Shown here: positions 31,690 through 39,578 of the stretch, piece after piece
How positions within the stretch are numbered: the stretch's first letter is position 1
Layout: the number at the start of each line of letters is the position of its first letter
Assembly: GCA_031551755.1 (NCBI GenBank)
Contig: JAVBNE010000038.1
Span: forward strand, 1-39,578
Direction: 5' to 3'
DNA length: 39,578 nt
Source: JAVBMU01 sp031551755
GTDB taxonomy: Bacteria > Actinomycetota > Actinomycetes > Actinomycetales > Cellulomonadaceae
Notes under the pieces: generated by a model
Seen by the model: only the letters and a program-made list of their open reading frames with translations
The model's database searches: none
Told to the model about the DNA's origin: nothing
Translations under genes and position numbers: made by a program

Positions 31690-33309
31690 TCAGGGGTGGG
31701 AGACGTGGGTGGGCCGCATGAGAAGCGCACCCAGCAACCCGATCGCCAGCACTACGGCCGTCAGGATCATCGTTTGTCCCACAGCCGCCGCGAACCCGTC
31801 ATGGATCACCGACATGATGGCCGTGTTGAGCTGCTCGGCGGCATCCGCGGGCACCTCGGGGGGGAAGTCGATCTTCTTCGGGATCTGCCCGGTTGCCCCG
31901 CCGGACGCGGCCTTCGCGACGCCTTCGAAGAAGGTCTGCCGTAGCTGCTCCGGCAGACCTTGGGCGACGCTGCGGGCCGCCGCGGGGATCTCCACCGTGA
32001 GCCGCCAGGAGAGGGTGGCGACAATCGCGGCCGATCCGATCACCCCTCCGACCTGCCGGTTCGTGTTGAAGGCGCCCGCACCGGCTCCGGCTGTGTTGTG
32101 GTCCAGACCGGAGGTCGCCAGGTTCGCCAACGGGGAGAAGACGCAACCGGTACCGACCCCGAAGAGGATCATCGCCGGGATGAAGGTCGCCATCGACATG
32201 CCAGGGTCGATGATCTGCGAGAGCCAGAACACCGCACCTGTCAACGCCGCGAATCCGGTGGAGACGACCCACTTGCCCGGGATCTTGTCAGAGAGGCGGC
32301 CCGCGAAGGGCGCCACAATCCCGGAGACCAGGGACCCGGGCAAATTAAGCATCGCGGCGTGCAACGGCGAGAACAGCAGGATCGATTGCAGGAAGATCGT
32401 CAACGGGAAGAAGATCCCGATCATCGCGAAACTGACCGCCATCCCCGATACGTTCGCCAGGGAGAAGTTCTTGCTGGCGAACAAGCGCAAGGGCAGCAGC
32501 GCACGTTCCTTGAGATGCCACTGCCACGCCAGGAAGAGCACGAGAATCACCAGGCCGGCACCGATCACACTCCAAACGGTGACCGGACCCCAGATTGTGC
32601 TCCAGTCATAGGTATCACCCTCCTGCAGACCGAAGACGAACAGGAACAGCCCGACGATGGACAGTGCCACACCGACGAGGTCGAAGTAGCTCTTGTTCGT
32701 CGCGAGCCGCGGCAGCCTGGTCACCGCGAAGTACAGGGCCACCACACCGACGGGCACGTTGACGAAAAAGATCCATTCCCAGCCCATCGACTCAACGAAG
32801 ACGCCACCGAGCAACGGCCCGGCGATCGTCGCCACACCTGCCGTCGCGCCCCACAGACCCATCGCGGCACCCCGCTGCCGGGGTGGGAAGACGCGCGTGA
32901 TCATTGCCATCGTCTGCGGGGTCATCAAAGCGGCCCCGATTCCCTGCACCGCCCGAGCCGCGATCAACATGCCGACCGTGCCGGAGAACCCGCACCAGGC
33001 GGAGGCCAAGGTGAAGATGATGAGCCCAGCGACGAATACGGGTTTCGGTCCGTAGCGGTCACCCATCCGCCCTGCCACCAGCAGCAGGACCGCGAACGAC
33101 AGCAGATAGGCGGAGTTGACCCAGGCAACCGCCACCATGGTGGTGTCCAACGCCTTGATCAGGGTCGGAACGGCGATGTTCACGATCGTGGTGTCGACCA
33201 TGATCATGAAGAAGCCAAGAATCAACGGTGGCAGCACGCTCCAGGCACTGCGGCCATGCAGGTCGACGAGCGGCACGACGGGTGCCTTCGCTTGGGTGGG
33301 TGCGGACAT
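31690..33309 (-). CDS. MFS multidrug efflux transporter, DHA2 (14-helix) type
   Basis: 539 residues from the ATG at 33309 (MSAPTQAKAPVVPLVDLHGR), with AGGAG 5 nt upstream; the frame is open further upstream but without a ribosome site. Helix 1 carries FFMIMVDTTIVNIAVPTL (motif D1 of DHA2 transporters). Motif A is LLVAGRMGDRYGPKPVFVAG and motif C is LWGATAGVATIAGPLLGGVF. Fourteen helices, EmrB/QacA group, proton-driven export of drugs or dyes. It lies 61 bp downstream of a PadR-family gene in the same direction, so it is probably controlled by that repressor. Confidence 0.95.
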   Translation of the reverse strand: MSAPTQAKAPVVPLVDLHGRSAWSVLPPLILGFFMIMVDTTIVNIAVPTLIKALDTTMVAVAWVNSAYLLSFAVLLLVAGRMGDRYGPKPVFVAGLIIFTLASAWCGFSGTVGMLIAARAVQGIGAALMTPQTMAMITRVFPPRQRGAAMGLWGATAGVATIAGPLLGGVFVESMGWEWIFFVNVPVGVVALYFAVTRLPRLATNKSYFDLVGVALSIVGLFLFVFGLQEGDTYDWSTIWGPVTVWSVIGAGLVILVLFLAWQWHLKERALLPLRLFASKNFSLANVSGMAVSFAMIGIFFPLTIFLQSILLFSPLHAAMLNLPGSLVSGIVAPFAGRLSDKIPGKWVVSTGFAALTGAVFWLSQIIDPGMSMATFIPAMILFGVGTGCVFSPLANLATSGLDHNTAGAGAGAFNTNRQVGGVIGSAAIVATLSWRLTVEIPAAARSVAQGLPEQLRQTFFEGVAKAASGGATGQIPKKIDFPPEVPADAAEQLNTAIMSVIHDGFAAAVGQTMILTAVVLAIGLLGALLMRPTHVSHP

Positions 33310-33370
33310 GAGTTCTCCTGGGTCGTGGAACGCACGGTCACCCGCGCGGGTTCTTGGCTGGGGTCCACCG

Positions 33371-33985
33371 TCAGGGCAGGGATTGTGCCGCGAGGGTATG
33401 GCCGAACTCAGCGGTCGGAGTCTGTGACCAATCGATCTCGCCTGACTCGATCGCGGCCAAAGTGGCGTCCAACCACTCGATCGCGGCTTCGGCTTGGTGG
33501 ATCTCGTAGTAGCCGTCAAGCACGAACCGTCTCGGCAGCCCTCGGGCCACCACTGAATCCAGCTGCTCACGGCTGCCCTCGATACTCTGCGCGATTGCCT
33601 GGCGCCGCGCTCGCAGGCGGTCGACCGCCTCGGCGGCACTGAGATCGTGAATCAGCGCGAGGCCCACCGGGAACGGTGGGTAGTCCCCGCCGTGCTCACT
33701 GACCAGTTCACCAGCCCGCCGGGAGAGTGCCTCGCGCCCCGCGCCGGTGATCGTGTAGGTGGTTCGTTCCGGCCTATTGCCGGCCCGGTCGACGCCGCTT
33801 TCGACGACGTAGCCGTCCCGGCCGAGACGGTCGATGGCGTGGTAGACCGCACCGGGATTGAGCCGGACGAGACGGTCATCGCGCCGTTTGGTGAGTCGGC
33901 AGAGCACCTCATAGGGGTGCATCGGCTGTTCGTTCAGGACGGAGAGCACCAGGGTGGCGGTTGGGGTTAAACGACGCGCCGACAT
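33371..33985 (-). CDS. PadR-family transcriptional repressor
   Basis: 204 residues from the ATG at 33985 (MSARRLTPTATLVLSVLNEQ), with GGAGG 6 nt upstream; a TTG two codons earlier is less likely. Winged helix: HPYEVLCRLTKRRDDRLVRLNPGAVYHAIDRLGRDGYVVE, wing GNRPERTTYTITGAGREALSRR, the PadR signature. The C-terminal helices (about 100-204) form the dimer arm typical of PadR subfamily 2. It probably senses a toxic compound and controls the adjacent efflux gene; the palindromes at 34008-34027 are its likely operator. Confidence 0.93.
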   Translation of the reverse strand: MSARRLTPTATLVLSVLNEQPMHPYEVLCRLTKRRDDRLVRLNPGAVYHAIDRLGRDGYVVESGVDRAGNRPERTTYTITGAGREALSRRAGELVSEHGGDYPPFPVGLALIHDLSAAEAVDRLRARRQAIAQSIEGSREQLDSVVARGLPRRFVLDGYYEIHQAEAAIEWLDATLAAIESGEIDWSQTPTAEFGHTLAAQSLP

Positions 33986-34007
33986 CCACAACCTCCAAAC
34001 TCCGTGG

Positions 34008-34027
34008 GGAATATTCCAATTGGAATA
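34008..34027. promoter_or_regulatory. Overlapping palindromes, likely PadR operator
   Basis: GGAATATTCC (34008-34017) overlaps TATTCCAATTGGAATA (34012-34027); both are perfect palindromes sharing TATTCC. They lie 22-42 bp upstream of the padR start, in unusually AT-rich sequence, where a repressor would block its own promoter. The divergent amidase gene begins about 100 bp away on the other side and could be co-regulated. Confidence 0.7.
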
Positions 34028-34123
34028 GTAGACATGGAGGGATGCGCTGTCCAGTCGGCACCCGCTGGCCCGCTATCTGGCGCGAACACCTCGGACGCCG
34101 TTATTACGCCTACGCTCGACACT

Positions 34124-35566
34124 ATGAAAGACCTGCTCGAACTCGACTCGTTGGCTCTCGCCCATGCCCTGCGTGCCGGGGAAGTCTCACCGACCGAGGT
34201 CCTCGACGTCACGCTCGATGCTGCCGAGCGTCTCGGTGATCAGGTGGGCGCCTTCGTTACGCTCTCTCCGGAGCTCGCCCGGACCCAGGCCGAGGACGCG
34301 GAGGCGGCGCTGGTCGCAGCCCGCCGCACAGGCGAGACGGCGGCCCTGCCGCCATTCCTCGGCGTCCCGTGTCCAGTGAAGGATCTGTCGGCGGTCGCCG
34401 GCGTGCCCATGCGCGCGGGTTCCGCGGCAATCGACGACTTCGTGCCCAACTTCGACGACGGCGTCGCCCAACTCCTGAGCGAAGCCGGCGCCGTCATGGT
34501 CGGGAAGACATCGACCCCGGAGTTCGGCCTCCCGTGTTACACCGAGCCCGACTTTGGGCCGCCAGCCCGGACTCCTTGGGACCTGGACCGGTCAGCCGGC
34601 GGGTCGAGCGGTGGCGCGGCGGCCGCCGTAGCCGCACGAATCGTGCCGGCAGCTCACGGCTCCGACGGCGGTGGCTCGCTGCGCATCCCCGCCAGTGTCT
34701 GCGGGTTGGTCGGGTTCAAGACGTCCCGGGGACTGGCCGGTCCAGGCCCCTATGGTGTCGACGGTCCTGGGCTGGTCTCCCAGGGCGTCCTGACCCGCAC
34801 CGTTCGCGACACCGCAGCCTTCCTCGACGTGCTGGCCACCCCCTGGCCCGGTGACACCTTCGTCCTCGGTGACCGCCCGGATTCGTACCTCGCCTCCTGC
34901 GCGGCTCCGCCCCGACCCCAACGGATCGGGTTGCTGACAGAGCCTGTGATCGCCACCGGGGCGCCCGTCGACCCTGCCTGCCGCGCGGCCGCGCTTACCA
35001 CTGCCCGGCTGCTCACCGACCTCGGACATGAGGTGGTCGAGGTCGCTCCGCCGTTCGCAGCGGAGAAGTGGGCACCTTTCATGGCGTTGTGGTCTGTGGG
35101 TGCACTGCAGGCGCCGGTAGACCCAGCGAAGGAACACCTCCTCACCCCCCTGACCCGCTGGTTGCGGGAGACCGGACGGGGAATCAGCGCGTTGGCCTAC
35201 GCCGATGCACTGGCCGGCGTCCAGCGCCTGACCCGCGAGATCGCAGCCACATGGTCCGCCGTCGACGTCATCCTGTCTCCCACACTGGCGCAACCGCCCG
35301 CAAAGGTCGGCGCCTTGCGTAACGATTCCGACCCCGCTGCCGACTTTGCCGCCCAGATGGCATATACACCGTGGACAAGCGTCTGGAACCTCGCTGGGTG
35401 GCCCGCGGTCAGCATTCCCCAAGGCTGGACCGAAGGCGCGCAGCCCCTTCCGATCGGGGTCATGCTGGGCGCGAAGCTCGGGCAGGACGCCACCCTCCTC
35501 GCCCTGGCAGCTCAGCTGGAGGAGGCCAACCCGTGGGCAGACCGCCAGCCCCCCGTCCACGCATGA
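34124..35566 (+). CDS. Amidase signature-family hydrolase
   Basis: 480 residues from the ATG at 34124 (MKDLLELDSLALAHALRAGE). An upstream in-frame ATG would start inside the PadR operator region and is rejected. The Ser-cisSer-Lys triad is complete: K86 (CPVKDLSAVAGVPMRAG), S161 (SAGGSSGGAAAA) and nucleophile S185 (SDGGGSLRIPASVCGLVGFK). Members hydrolyse amide bonds of varied small molecules, and GatA is a relative; no gatB or gatC lies nearby, so a catabolic amidase is more likely. Stop overlaps the next gene (ATGA). Confidence 0.94.
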   Translation: MKDLLELDSLALAHALRAGEVSPTEVLDVTLDAAERLGDQVGAFVTLSPELARTQAEDAEAALVAARRTGETAALPPFLGVPCPVKDLSAVAGVPMRAGSAAIDDFVPNFDDGVAQLLSEAGAVMVGKTSTPEFGLPCYTEPDFGPPARTPWDLDRSAGGSSGGAAAAVAARIVPAAHGSDGGGSLRIPASVCGLVGFKTSRGLAGPGPYGVDGPGLVSQGVLTRTVRDTAAFLDVLATPWPGDTFVLGDRPDSYLASCAAPPRPQRIGLLTEPVIATGAPVDPACRAAALTTARLLTDLGHEVVEVAPPFAAEKWAPFMALWSVGALQAPVDPAKEHLLTPLTRWLRETGRGISALAYADALAGVQRLTREIAATWSAVDVILSPTLAQPPAKVGALRNDSDPAADFAAQMAYTPWTSVWNLAGWPAVSIPQGWTEGAQPLPIGVMLGAKLGQDATLLALAAQLEEANPWADRQPPVHA

Positions 35567-36120
35567 CGGCTTACGTCTGCCTGCTGTTCGCGGTCAACCT
35601 GGGTGGACGTTCCGTGCCGTCGACCCAGCTCCGCCAGGCAGCGGAAGCGGCAGGGCTGGGCGCTCCCCGGACCGTGGGTAACTCCGGCAACCTGGTCGTG
35701 GCCGCCGGCACGGTGGGCGCCGAAGAAGCGACGGCCGTCGCCCGCTCGGTCGAGTCGCTGATCGCCAAGGACTTCAGCGTGGAGACGACCGTGGTCGCGC
35801 TGCCGACCTCCCGGCTCGCGGCGATCGTGGCCGCCAATCCCTTCCCCGCCGAGGCGGCCGACGACCCGTCACACCTGGTGGCCATGATCGGGACGCAGCC
35901 AGTCGATGCCGCCGGGGTGAACGCACTCCGCGAAACCCACTCGGGCACCGAACGGCTCGCGGTCGTCGACGGTGTCCTCTACACCACTTTTCCCGACGGC
36001 ATAGGGCGCTCGAAGCTCACCACCAAGGTGCTCGGCCGGGCCGCAGGCACCAGCGTCACCGGGCGCAACTGGAACACCGTGTGCAAGCTTCTGGATGTCG
36101 CGCGGTCGCTGGAGGCATGA
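35563..36120 (+). CDS. DUF1697-family protein
   Basis: 185 residues from the ATG at 35563 (MTAYVCLLFAVNLGGRSVPS), overlapping the amidase stop by 4 bp. The DUF1697 layout is clear: an N-terminal strand ending in NLGGR, LRQAAEAAGLGAPRTVGNSGNLVVAA (usual form: YIQSGNVVF) and C-terminal TGRNWNTVCKLLDVARSL (usual TTRNWNTV.KL). The family is widespread and functionally undefined. Coupling with the amidase gene suggests co-expression only. Confidence 0.93.
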   Translation: MTAYVCLLFAVNLGGRSVPSTQLRQAAEAAGLGAPRTVGNSGNLVVAAGTVGAEEATAVARSVESLIAKDFSVETTVVALPTSRLAAIVAANPFPAEAADDPSHLVAMIGTQPVDAAGVNALRETHSGTERLAVVDGVLYTTFPDGIGRSKLTTKVLGRAAGTSVTGRNWNTVCKLLDVARSLEA

Positions 36121-36268
36121 CCATCGACAGTACCGGGCGATGCTCATGGAGCCGACCGCCGGTGGCAGCCGCGACCAAAGGTGGAGCTCCTCTCGGTAAG
36201 ATCGACGCGGTGAGCCGGGAAGCCTGGTCGGCACCCGAGCACACGTCGGGTCGATCCTCAGGAGTGCA

Positions 36269-37612
36269 ATGACACCGACTTCCGCCCCCCAGCCCAGCCA
36301 GACCCCACCCACCACGCCGGCTTCCGCGATCCGCCTCGCGCCCCACCAGCTCTGGCTTGGTGTCCGCAAGACCTTGCGTTCTGACGTCTTCGGCGGCGCC
36401 CTCCTGCTCGCCGCGACGGTCGCCGCAGTGATCCTTGCGAACTCCCCCGCAGTCGACGCGTATGAGCGGCTGCGCGACTTCGCCGTCGGCCCCGAGGTAC
36501 TCCATCTGCATCTGACGGTCGGCGCCTGGGCATCGGACGGGCTACTTGCCGTGTTCTTCTTCGTCGTCGGGCTTGAACTCAAGGAAGAGTTCGTCGTCGG
36601 GCGTCTGCGGGACCCCCGCAAGGCGGTGCTACCGATCGTGGCGGCATGCGGCGGCGTGATCGCGCCTGCACTGCTCTTCGTGCTGCTCAACCACGCTGGC
36701 GGTCCAGACGCGTTGCGGGGTTGGGCTGTGCCGACGGCCACGGACATCGCGTTCTCTGCTGCGGTGCTCGCGGTCGTGGGTCGAACGCTTCCAGGTTCGC
36801 TGCGCGTATTCTTGCTGACATTGGCGATCGTGGATGACCTCATCGCGATCGTGATCATCGCGACCGTCTATACCGGCGACGTGCGGCTTCTGTGGCTTGC
36901 CCTCGCCTTGGTACCCCTCGGCGGGTTTGGGGTGCTGGTCCAGCGCGGTGTGCGGTCGTGGTGGCTGCTGATGCCGCTGGCCATCTGCGTGTGGGCACTG
37001 GTGCATGCCTCAGGGATTCACGCCACCATCGCGGGGGTGCTTCTGGCCGCGACCGTGCCTGTCGTCGCCACTCCACGCGCACGCGTCAGGGTCGGTGATG
37101 ACGATGACGGACCCGTATACGACGGTCTCGCCCCCTATCTGGCCGACCGCTGGGGAACATTCAGCGAGTCAGTGGCGGTGCCGGTCTTTGCGTTCTTCGC
37201 TGCGGGCGTCGCCATCGGTGGTGTGGACGGGCTACGTTCGGCCTTCAGTAATCCAATCACGGTGGGCATCGTCGTCGGGCTCGTCCTCGGGAAACCCCTG
37301 GGGATTGTGGGAACGACCTTCCTCCTGACTCGCTTCCGCAGCCTGAATCTCGACCCCGCGTTGCGGTGGCCGGACATGCTGGGAATGGCTTTCGTTGCCG
37401 GGATAGGTTTCACCGTCTCACTGCTCGTCGGTGAACTCGCGTTTGGCGGTACGGCAGTCTCGGACGACATGAAGATCGGCGTCCTGGCTGGTTCCCTGGT
37501 CGCGGCGGTGATCGGCTCCGCGATCCTCGCGGGACGCAACCGGCGGGTGCGGGAGTTGCAGCGCCCTGCCGCGATGCGCGACCAGACAGAGGTCACCGAC
37601 ACGGCAAAGTGA
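36269..37612 (+). CDS. nhaA: Na+/H+ antiporter NhaA
   Basis: 447 residues with about 12 membrane segments. AGGAG lies 4 nt before the ATG. Transport residues are conserved: D159 (PTATDIAFSAAVLAVVG) and the pair D189-D190 (LTLAIVDDLIAIVIIATVY), equivalent to D133, D163 and D164 of E. coli NhaA. Other blocks: AVFFFVVGLELKEEFVVGRL, GIHATIAGVLLA and PVFAFFAAGVAIGG. It exports Na+ or Li+ in exchange for protons. The gene stops 44 bp before the first CRISPR repeat, so read-through transcription into the array is possible. Confidence 0.97.
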   Translation: MTPTSAPQPSQTPPTTPASAIRLAPHQLWLGVRKTLRSDVFGGALLLAATVAAVILANSPAVDAYERLRDFAVGPEVLHLHLTVGAWASDGLLAVFFFVVGLELKEEFVVGRLRDPRKAVLPIVAACGGVIAPALLFVLLNHAGGPDALRGWAVPTATDIAFSAAVLAVVGRTLPGSLRVFLLTLAIVDDLIAIVIIATVYTGDVRLLWLALALVPLGGFGVLVQRGVRSWWLLMPLAICVWALVHASGIHATIAGVLLAATVPVVATPRARVRVGDDDDGPVYDGLAPYLADRWGTFSESVAVPVFAFFAAGVAIGGVDGLRSAFSNPITVGIVVGLVLGKPLGIVGTTFLLTRFRSLNLDPALRWPDMLGMAFVAGIGFTVSLLVGELAFGGTAVSDDMKIGVLAGSLVAAVIGSAILAGRNRRVRELQRPAAMRDQTEVTDTAK

Positions 37613-37656
37613 ACGAGAACGGGGGTACCTTCGGGTATCATTGCAGGTCAGCAAGT
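37613..37656 (+). promoter_or_regulatory. Short candidate CRISPR leader containing a UUCG-capped hairpin
   Basis: Only 44 bp separate nhaA from the first repeat. They contain GGTACC-TTCG-GGTATC (37624-37639), a 6-bp stem closed by a C(UUCG)G tetraloop, which may end the nhaA message. Repeat orientation puts the leader on this side, but no long AT-rich leader is seen. Part of it may lie inside the nhaA 3' end. Confidence 0.45.
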
Positions 37657-39394
37657 AAGAGCCCCACGTATGTGGGGATGATCCGTCATGTCAGACATTG
37701 TTTTTTCCTTCTCTTGTAAGAGCCCCACGTATGTGGGGATGATCCTGCAAATCACAGCATCGTGTTCCACACCCGGTTAAGAGCCCCACGTATGTGGGGA
37801 TGATCCGCTCGCCAGGCTTAACCGTGAGTGACGAAATCGAAGAGCCCCACGTATGTGGGGATGATCCTCAATCGCCAAGATTTCTACAAAATGACGTTGA
37901 AAGAGCCCCACGTATGTGGGGATGATCCCGTCATCGTCGCACTCGACCTCAACCTCAGACAAAGAGCCCCACGTATGTGGGGATGATCCGCCGAGAAGAG
38001 ACCATCGCCTCCTCGCTTCCTGAAGAGCCCCACGTATGTGGGGATGATCCGCTGCCGTCAAGGTGGCAAGCCTCGGAGCGTGAAAGAGCCCCACGTATGT
38101 GGGGATGATCCTGTCGTCAGGTTTGATACAGCATTGACCAGGGAAAGAGCCCCACGTATGTGGGGATGATCCGACCACCCCCACCATCCCGAAGGAGGAT
38201 GACGAAAGAGCCCCACGTATGTGGGGATGATCCTAAGGTCGTCGAGGGTGTGGGTGGTGCGGAACTAAGAGCCCCACGTATGTGGGGATGATCCCTGGAA
38301 ATCCTTGATCACCTGAGCAACACGCTTAAGAGCCCCACGTATGTGGGGATGATCCTCATTTGCCAACGGGACCACCGGCCTTCTTTGCAAGAGCCCCACG
38401 TATGTGGGGATGATCCCCTTCAGCGCTGGTTTTCGACCCGTCAATAGCGAAGAGCCCCACGTATGTGGGGATGATCCCTACGTCGACGGGTTCGAGTCAG
38501 CGGGCAAGGGAAGAGCCCCACGTATGTGGGGATGATCCCCTGCTACGCCCTCGCCGGGGGGCTCGTCGAGGAAGAGCCCCACGTATGTGGGGATGATCCG
38601 GGTCGCCCACGCCAACAGATCAACCTCAGGATAAGAGCCCCACGTATGTGGGGATGATCCACGCCACTGTCGACCGACCTTCACCGCACGGATAAGAGCC
38701 CCACGTATGTGGGGATGATCCGCTGCCCGTCTGACACCGCCGGGTGTCGCGCCCAAGAGCCCCACGTATGTGGGGATGATCCCGGCGAGAACCCGATCGG
38801 CGGGATCGGCTCGCAAAGAGCCCCACGTATGTGGGGATGATCCGTCAAACATCGACCCGCACAGGGTGATGGGGTCAAGAGCCCCACGTATGTGGGGATG
38901 ATCCTGGCAGCCAGTGCCCCGACGATCCCAGCAGTCAAAGAGCCCCACGTATGTGGGGATGATCCGAACTCCTGATCTGAAAGGACTGGCCATGACCGAA
39001 GAGCCCCACGTATGTGGGGATGATCCGACCGAGGGCCTGGAAACCTTCAGCGCTGGTTTAAAGAGCCCCACGTATGTGGGGATGATCCGTATTCCTCGGT
39101 GTTGTCTTGGGCTCTGGGCAGCAAGAGCCCCACGTATGTGGGGATGATCCCGCCGCGATCAAACCATCGACCAGCAAAAGCAAAAGAGCCCCACGTATGT
39201 GGGGATGATCCTTGAACCTGCGGGGCGTGTGCGCTCCGTGCCATAAGAGCCCCACGTATGTGGGGATGATCCCGCTGCGAGTCGTGCGGCGGGTGGATCA
39301 ACCCGAAGAGCCCCACGTATGTGGGGATGATCCTGATCGTTGCCGTACAGGACTTCTCGTCGCCCTAAGAGCCCCACGTATGTGGGGATGATCC
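37657..39394 (+). CRISPR. Type I-E-like CRISPR array, 29 repeats and 28 complete spacers
   Basis: The 28-nt repeat starts AAGAGCCCCACGTATGTG and ends GGGGATGATCC, with a CCCCAC-GTAT-GTGGGG hairpin. Repeats begin at 37657, 37718, 37779 and so on every 61 bp to 39367. All 29 look identical, including the last. Spacers are 33 nt, except spacers 23 (39027-39060) and 24 (39089-39122), which are 34. The GGGGATGATCC end is typical of actinobacterial type I-E repeats read in this direction, so the leader is on the nhaA side. No cas gene is in the window. The array is followed by another spacer-length stretch and an IS3-family element. Confidence 0.98.
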
Positions 39395-39426
39395 CCCGGA
39401 GTACTCCTGGACGGCGTCCATCACTT

Positions 39427-39578
39427 TGAACCGCCCTGGGTTTGATGCCGTTCCTTTCTGAGTCGCCGACCAGGAAGGATGGGCTCATGCCCAAGAAGAT
39501 CGATCCGGGGATCAAGGCGCGTGCTGTGCGTCTGGTGTCCGACCACCTCGGGGAGTACTCGTCGTTGACCGCGGCGTC
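39427..39578 (+). mobile_element. Left end of an IS3-family insertion sequence, cut by the window edge
   Basis: TGAACCGCCCTGGG starting at 39427 resembles the terminal inverted repeat of actinobacterial IS3-group elements, and an OrfA-type transposase gene begins 60 bp inside. The right end is beyond the window. The 32 nt between the last repeat and this point (39395-39426) is almost exactly one spacer length, so the element has probably inserted at or next to a spacer/repeat junction. Confidence 0.65.
39487..39578 (+). CDS. IS3-family transposase OrfA (partial)
   Basis: Thirty residues are visible before the window ends: MPKKIDPGIKARAVRLVSDH followed by LGEYSSLTAA. This is the standard opening of the helix-turn-helix OrfA proteins (HTH_Tnp_1) of IS3-family elements, which bind the element ends and are joined to OrfB by frameshifting. 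AGGAAGGA lies about 9 nt before the ATG. Whether the rest is intact cannot be seen. Confidence 0.85.
   Translation, partial: MPKKIDPGIKARAVRLVSDHLGEYSSLTAA

Noticed and set aside
31960..33642. A 560-residue plus-strand frame antisense to the MFS transporter, rich in Asp, Arg, His and Gly
   Set aside because: Typical composition of an antisense high-GC frame; the minus strand encodes a clear 14-helix transporter.
37777..39515. Several minus-strand open frames over the CRISPR array encoding repeats such as SSPHTWGS, IIPTYVGLF and DHPHIRGAL
   Set aside because: They are translations of the 28-nt repeat in its three frames, a well-known spurious product of such arrays, not proteins.

Overview
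The window is high-GC DNA from an actinomycete (Actinomycetota). GTG starts are common, there are several leaderless-looking starts (a -10 hexamer 6-8 nt before the start codon), and the core genes are actinobacterial in type (typA, ychF, ispH-xseA-xseB, fumC). A placement near the Propionibacteriaceae is possible but is only a guess.

Left part (1-7375, minus strand): a typA gene that runs off the left edge and looks chimeric, then a complete oligopeptide ABC importer operon in the order substrate-binding lipoprotein, two permeases, fused double ATPase. The last three genes overlap by 4-8 bp, and a hairpin separates the binding-protein gene from the permeases.

Middle part (about 7400-19000): an accessory island between the importer and ychF. 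It holds an intact IS1634-family insertion sequence with a 56-58 bp target duplication, a relic of an IS5-type transposase, a small secreted protein coupled to a lipoprotein, a membrane-protein/winged-helix pair with palindromic operators, three VapBC-like toxin-antitoxin pairs, a TPR protein, a broken Mrr-type endonuclease, an AbiEii-type nucleotidyltransferase with its XRE partner, a decayed duplicate of one antitoxin, and a large RelA/SpoT-domain protein. This is a toxin-antitoxin and defence-like island.

Right part (19048-37612): housekeeping and metabolic genes: ychF, an ABC exporter pair, rmuC, ispH, xseA-xseB, a PfkB-family sugar kinase, a beta-carbonic anhydrase, fumC, a YeiH-family exporter, an MFS drug-efflux gene behind a PadR-family repressor, an amidase, a DUF1697 protein and nhaA.

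Right edge (37657-39578): a type I-E-like CRISPR array of 29 identical 28-nt repeats and 28 complete spacers, directly downstream of nhaA, with no cas genes in the window. It is cut at its distal end by an IS3-family element that runs off the window. Two spacers, ten positions apart, overlap the same target by 16 nt.

The best candidates for something new are the RelA/SpoT fusion in the toxin-rich island, the secreted-protein/lipoprotein pair, and the overlapping spacer pair. The typA chimera is more likely an assembly or recombination artefact, but it matters for anyone using this contig.
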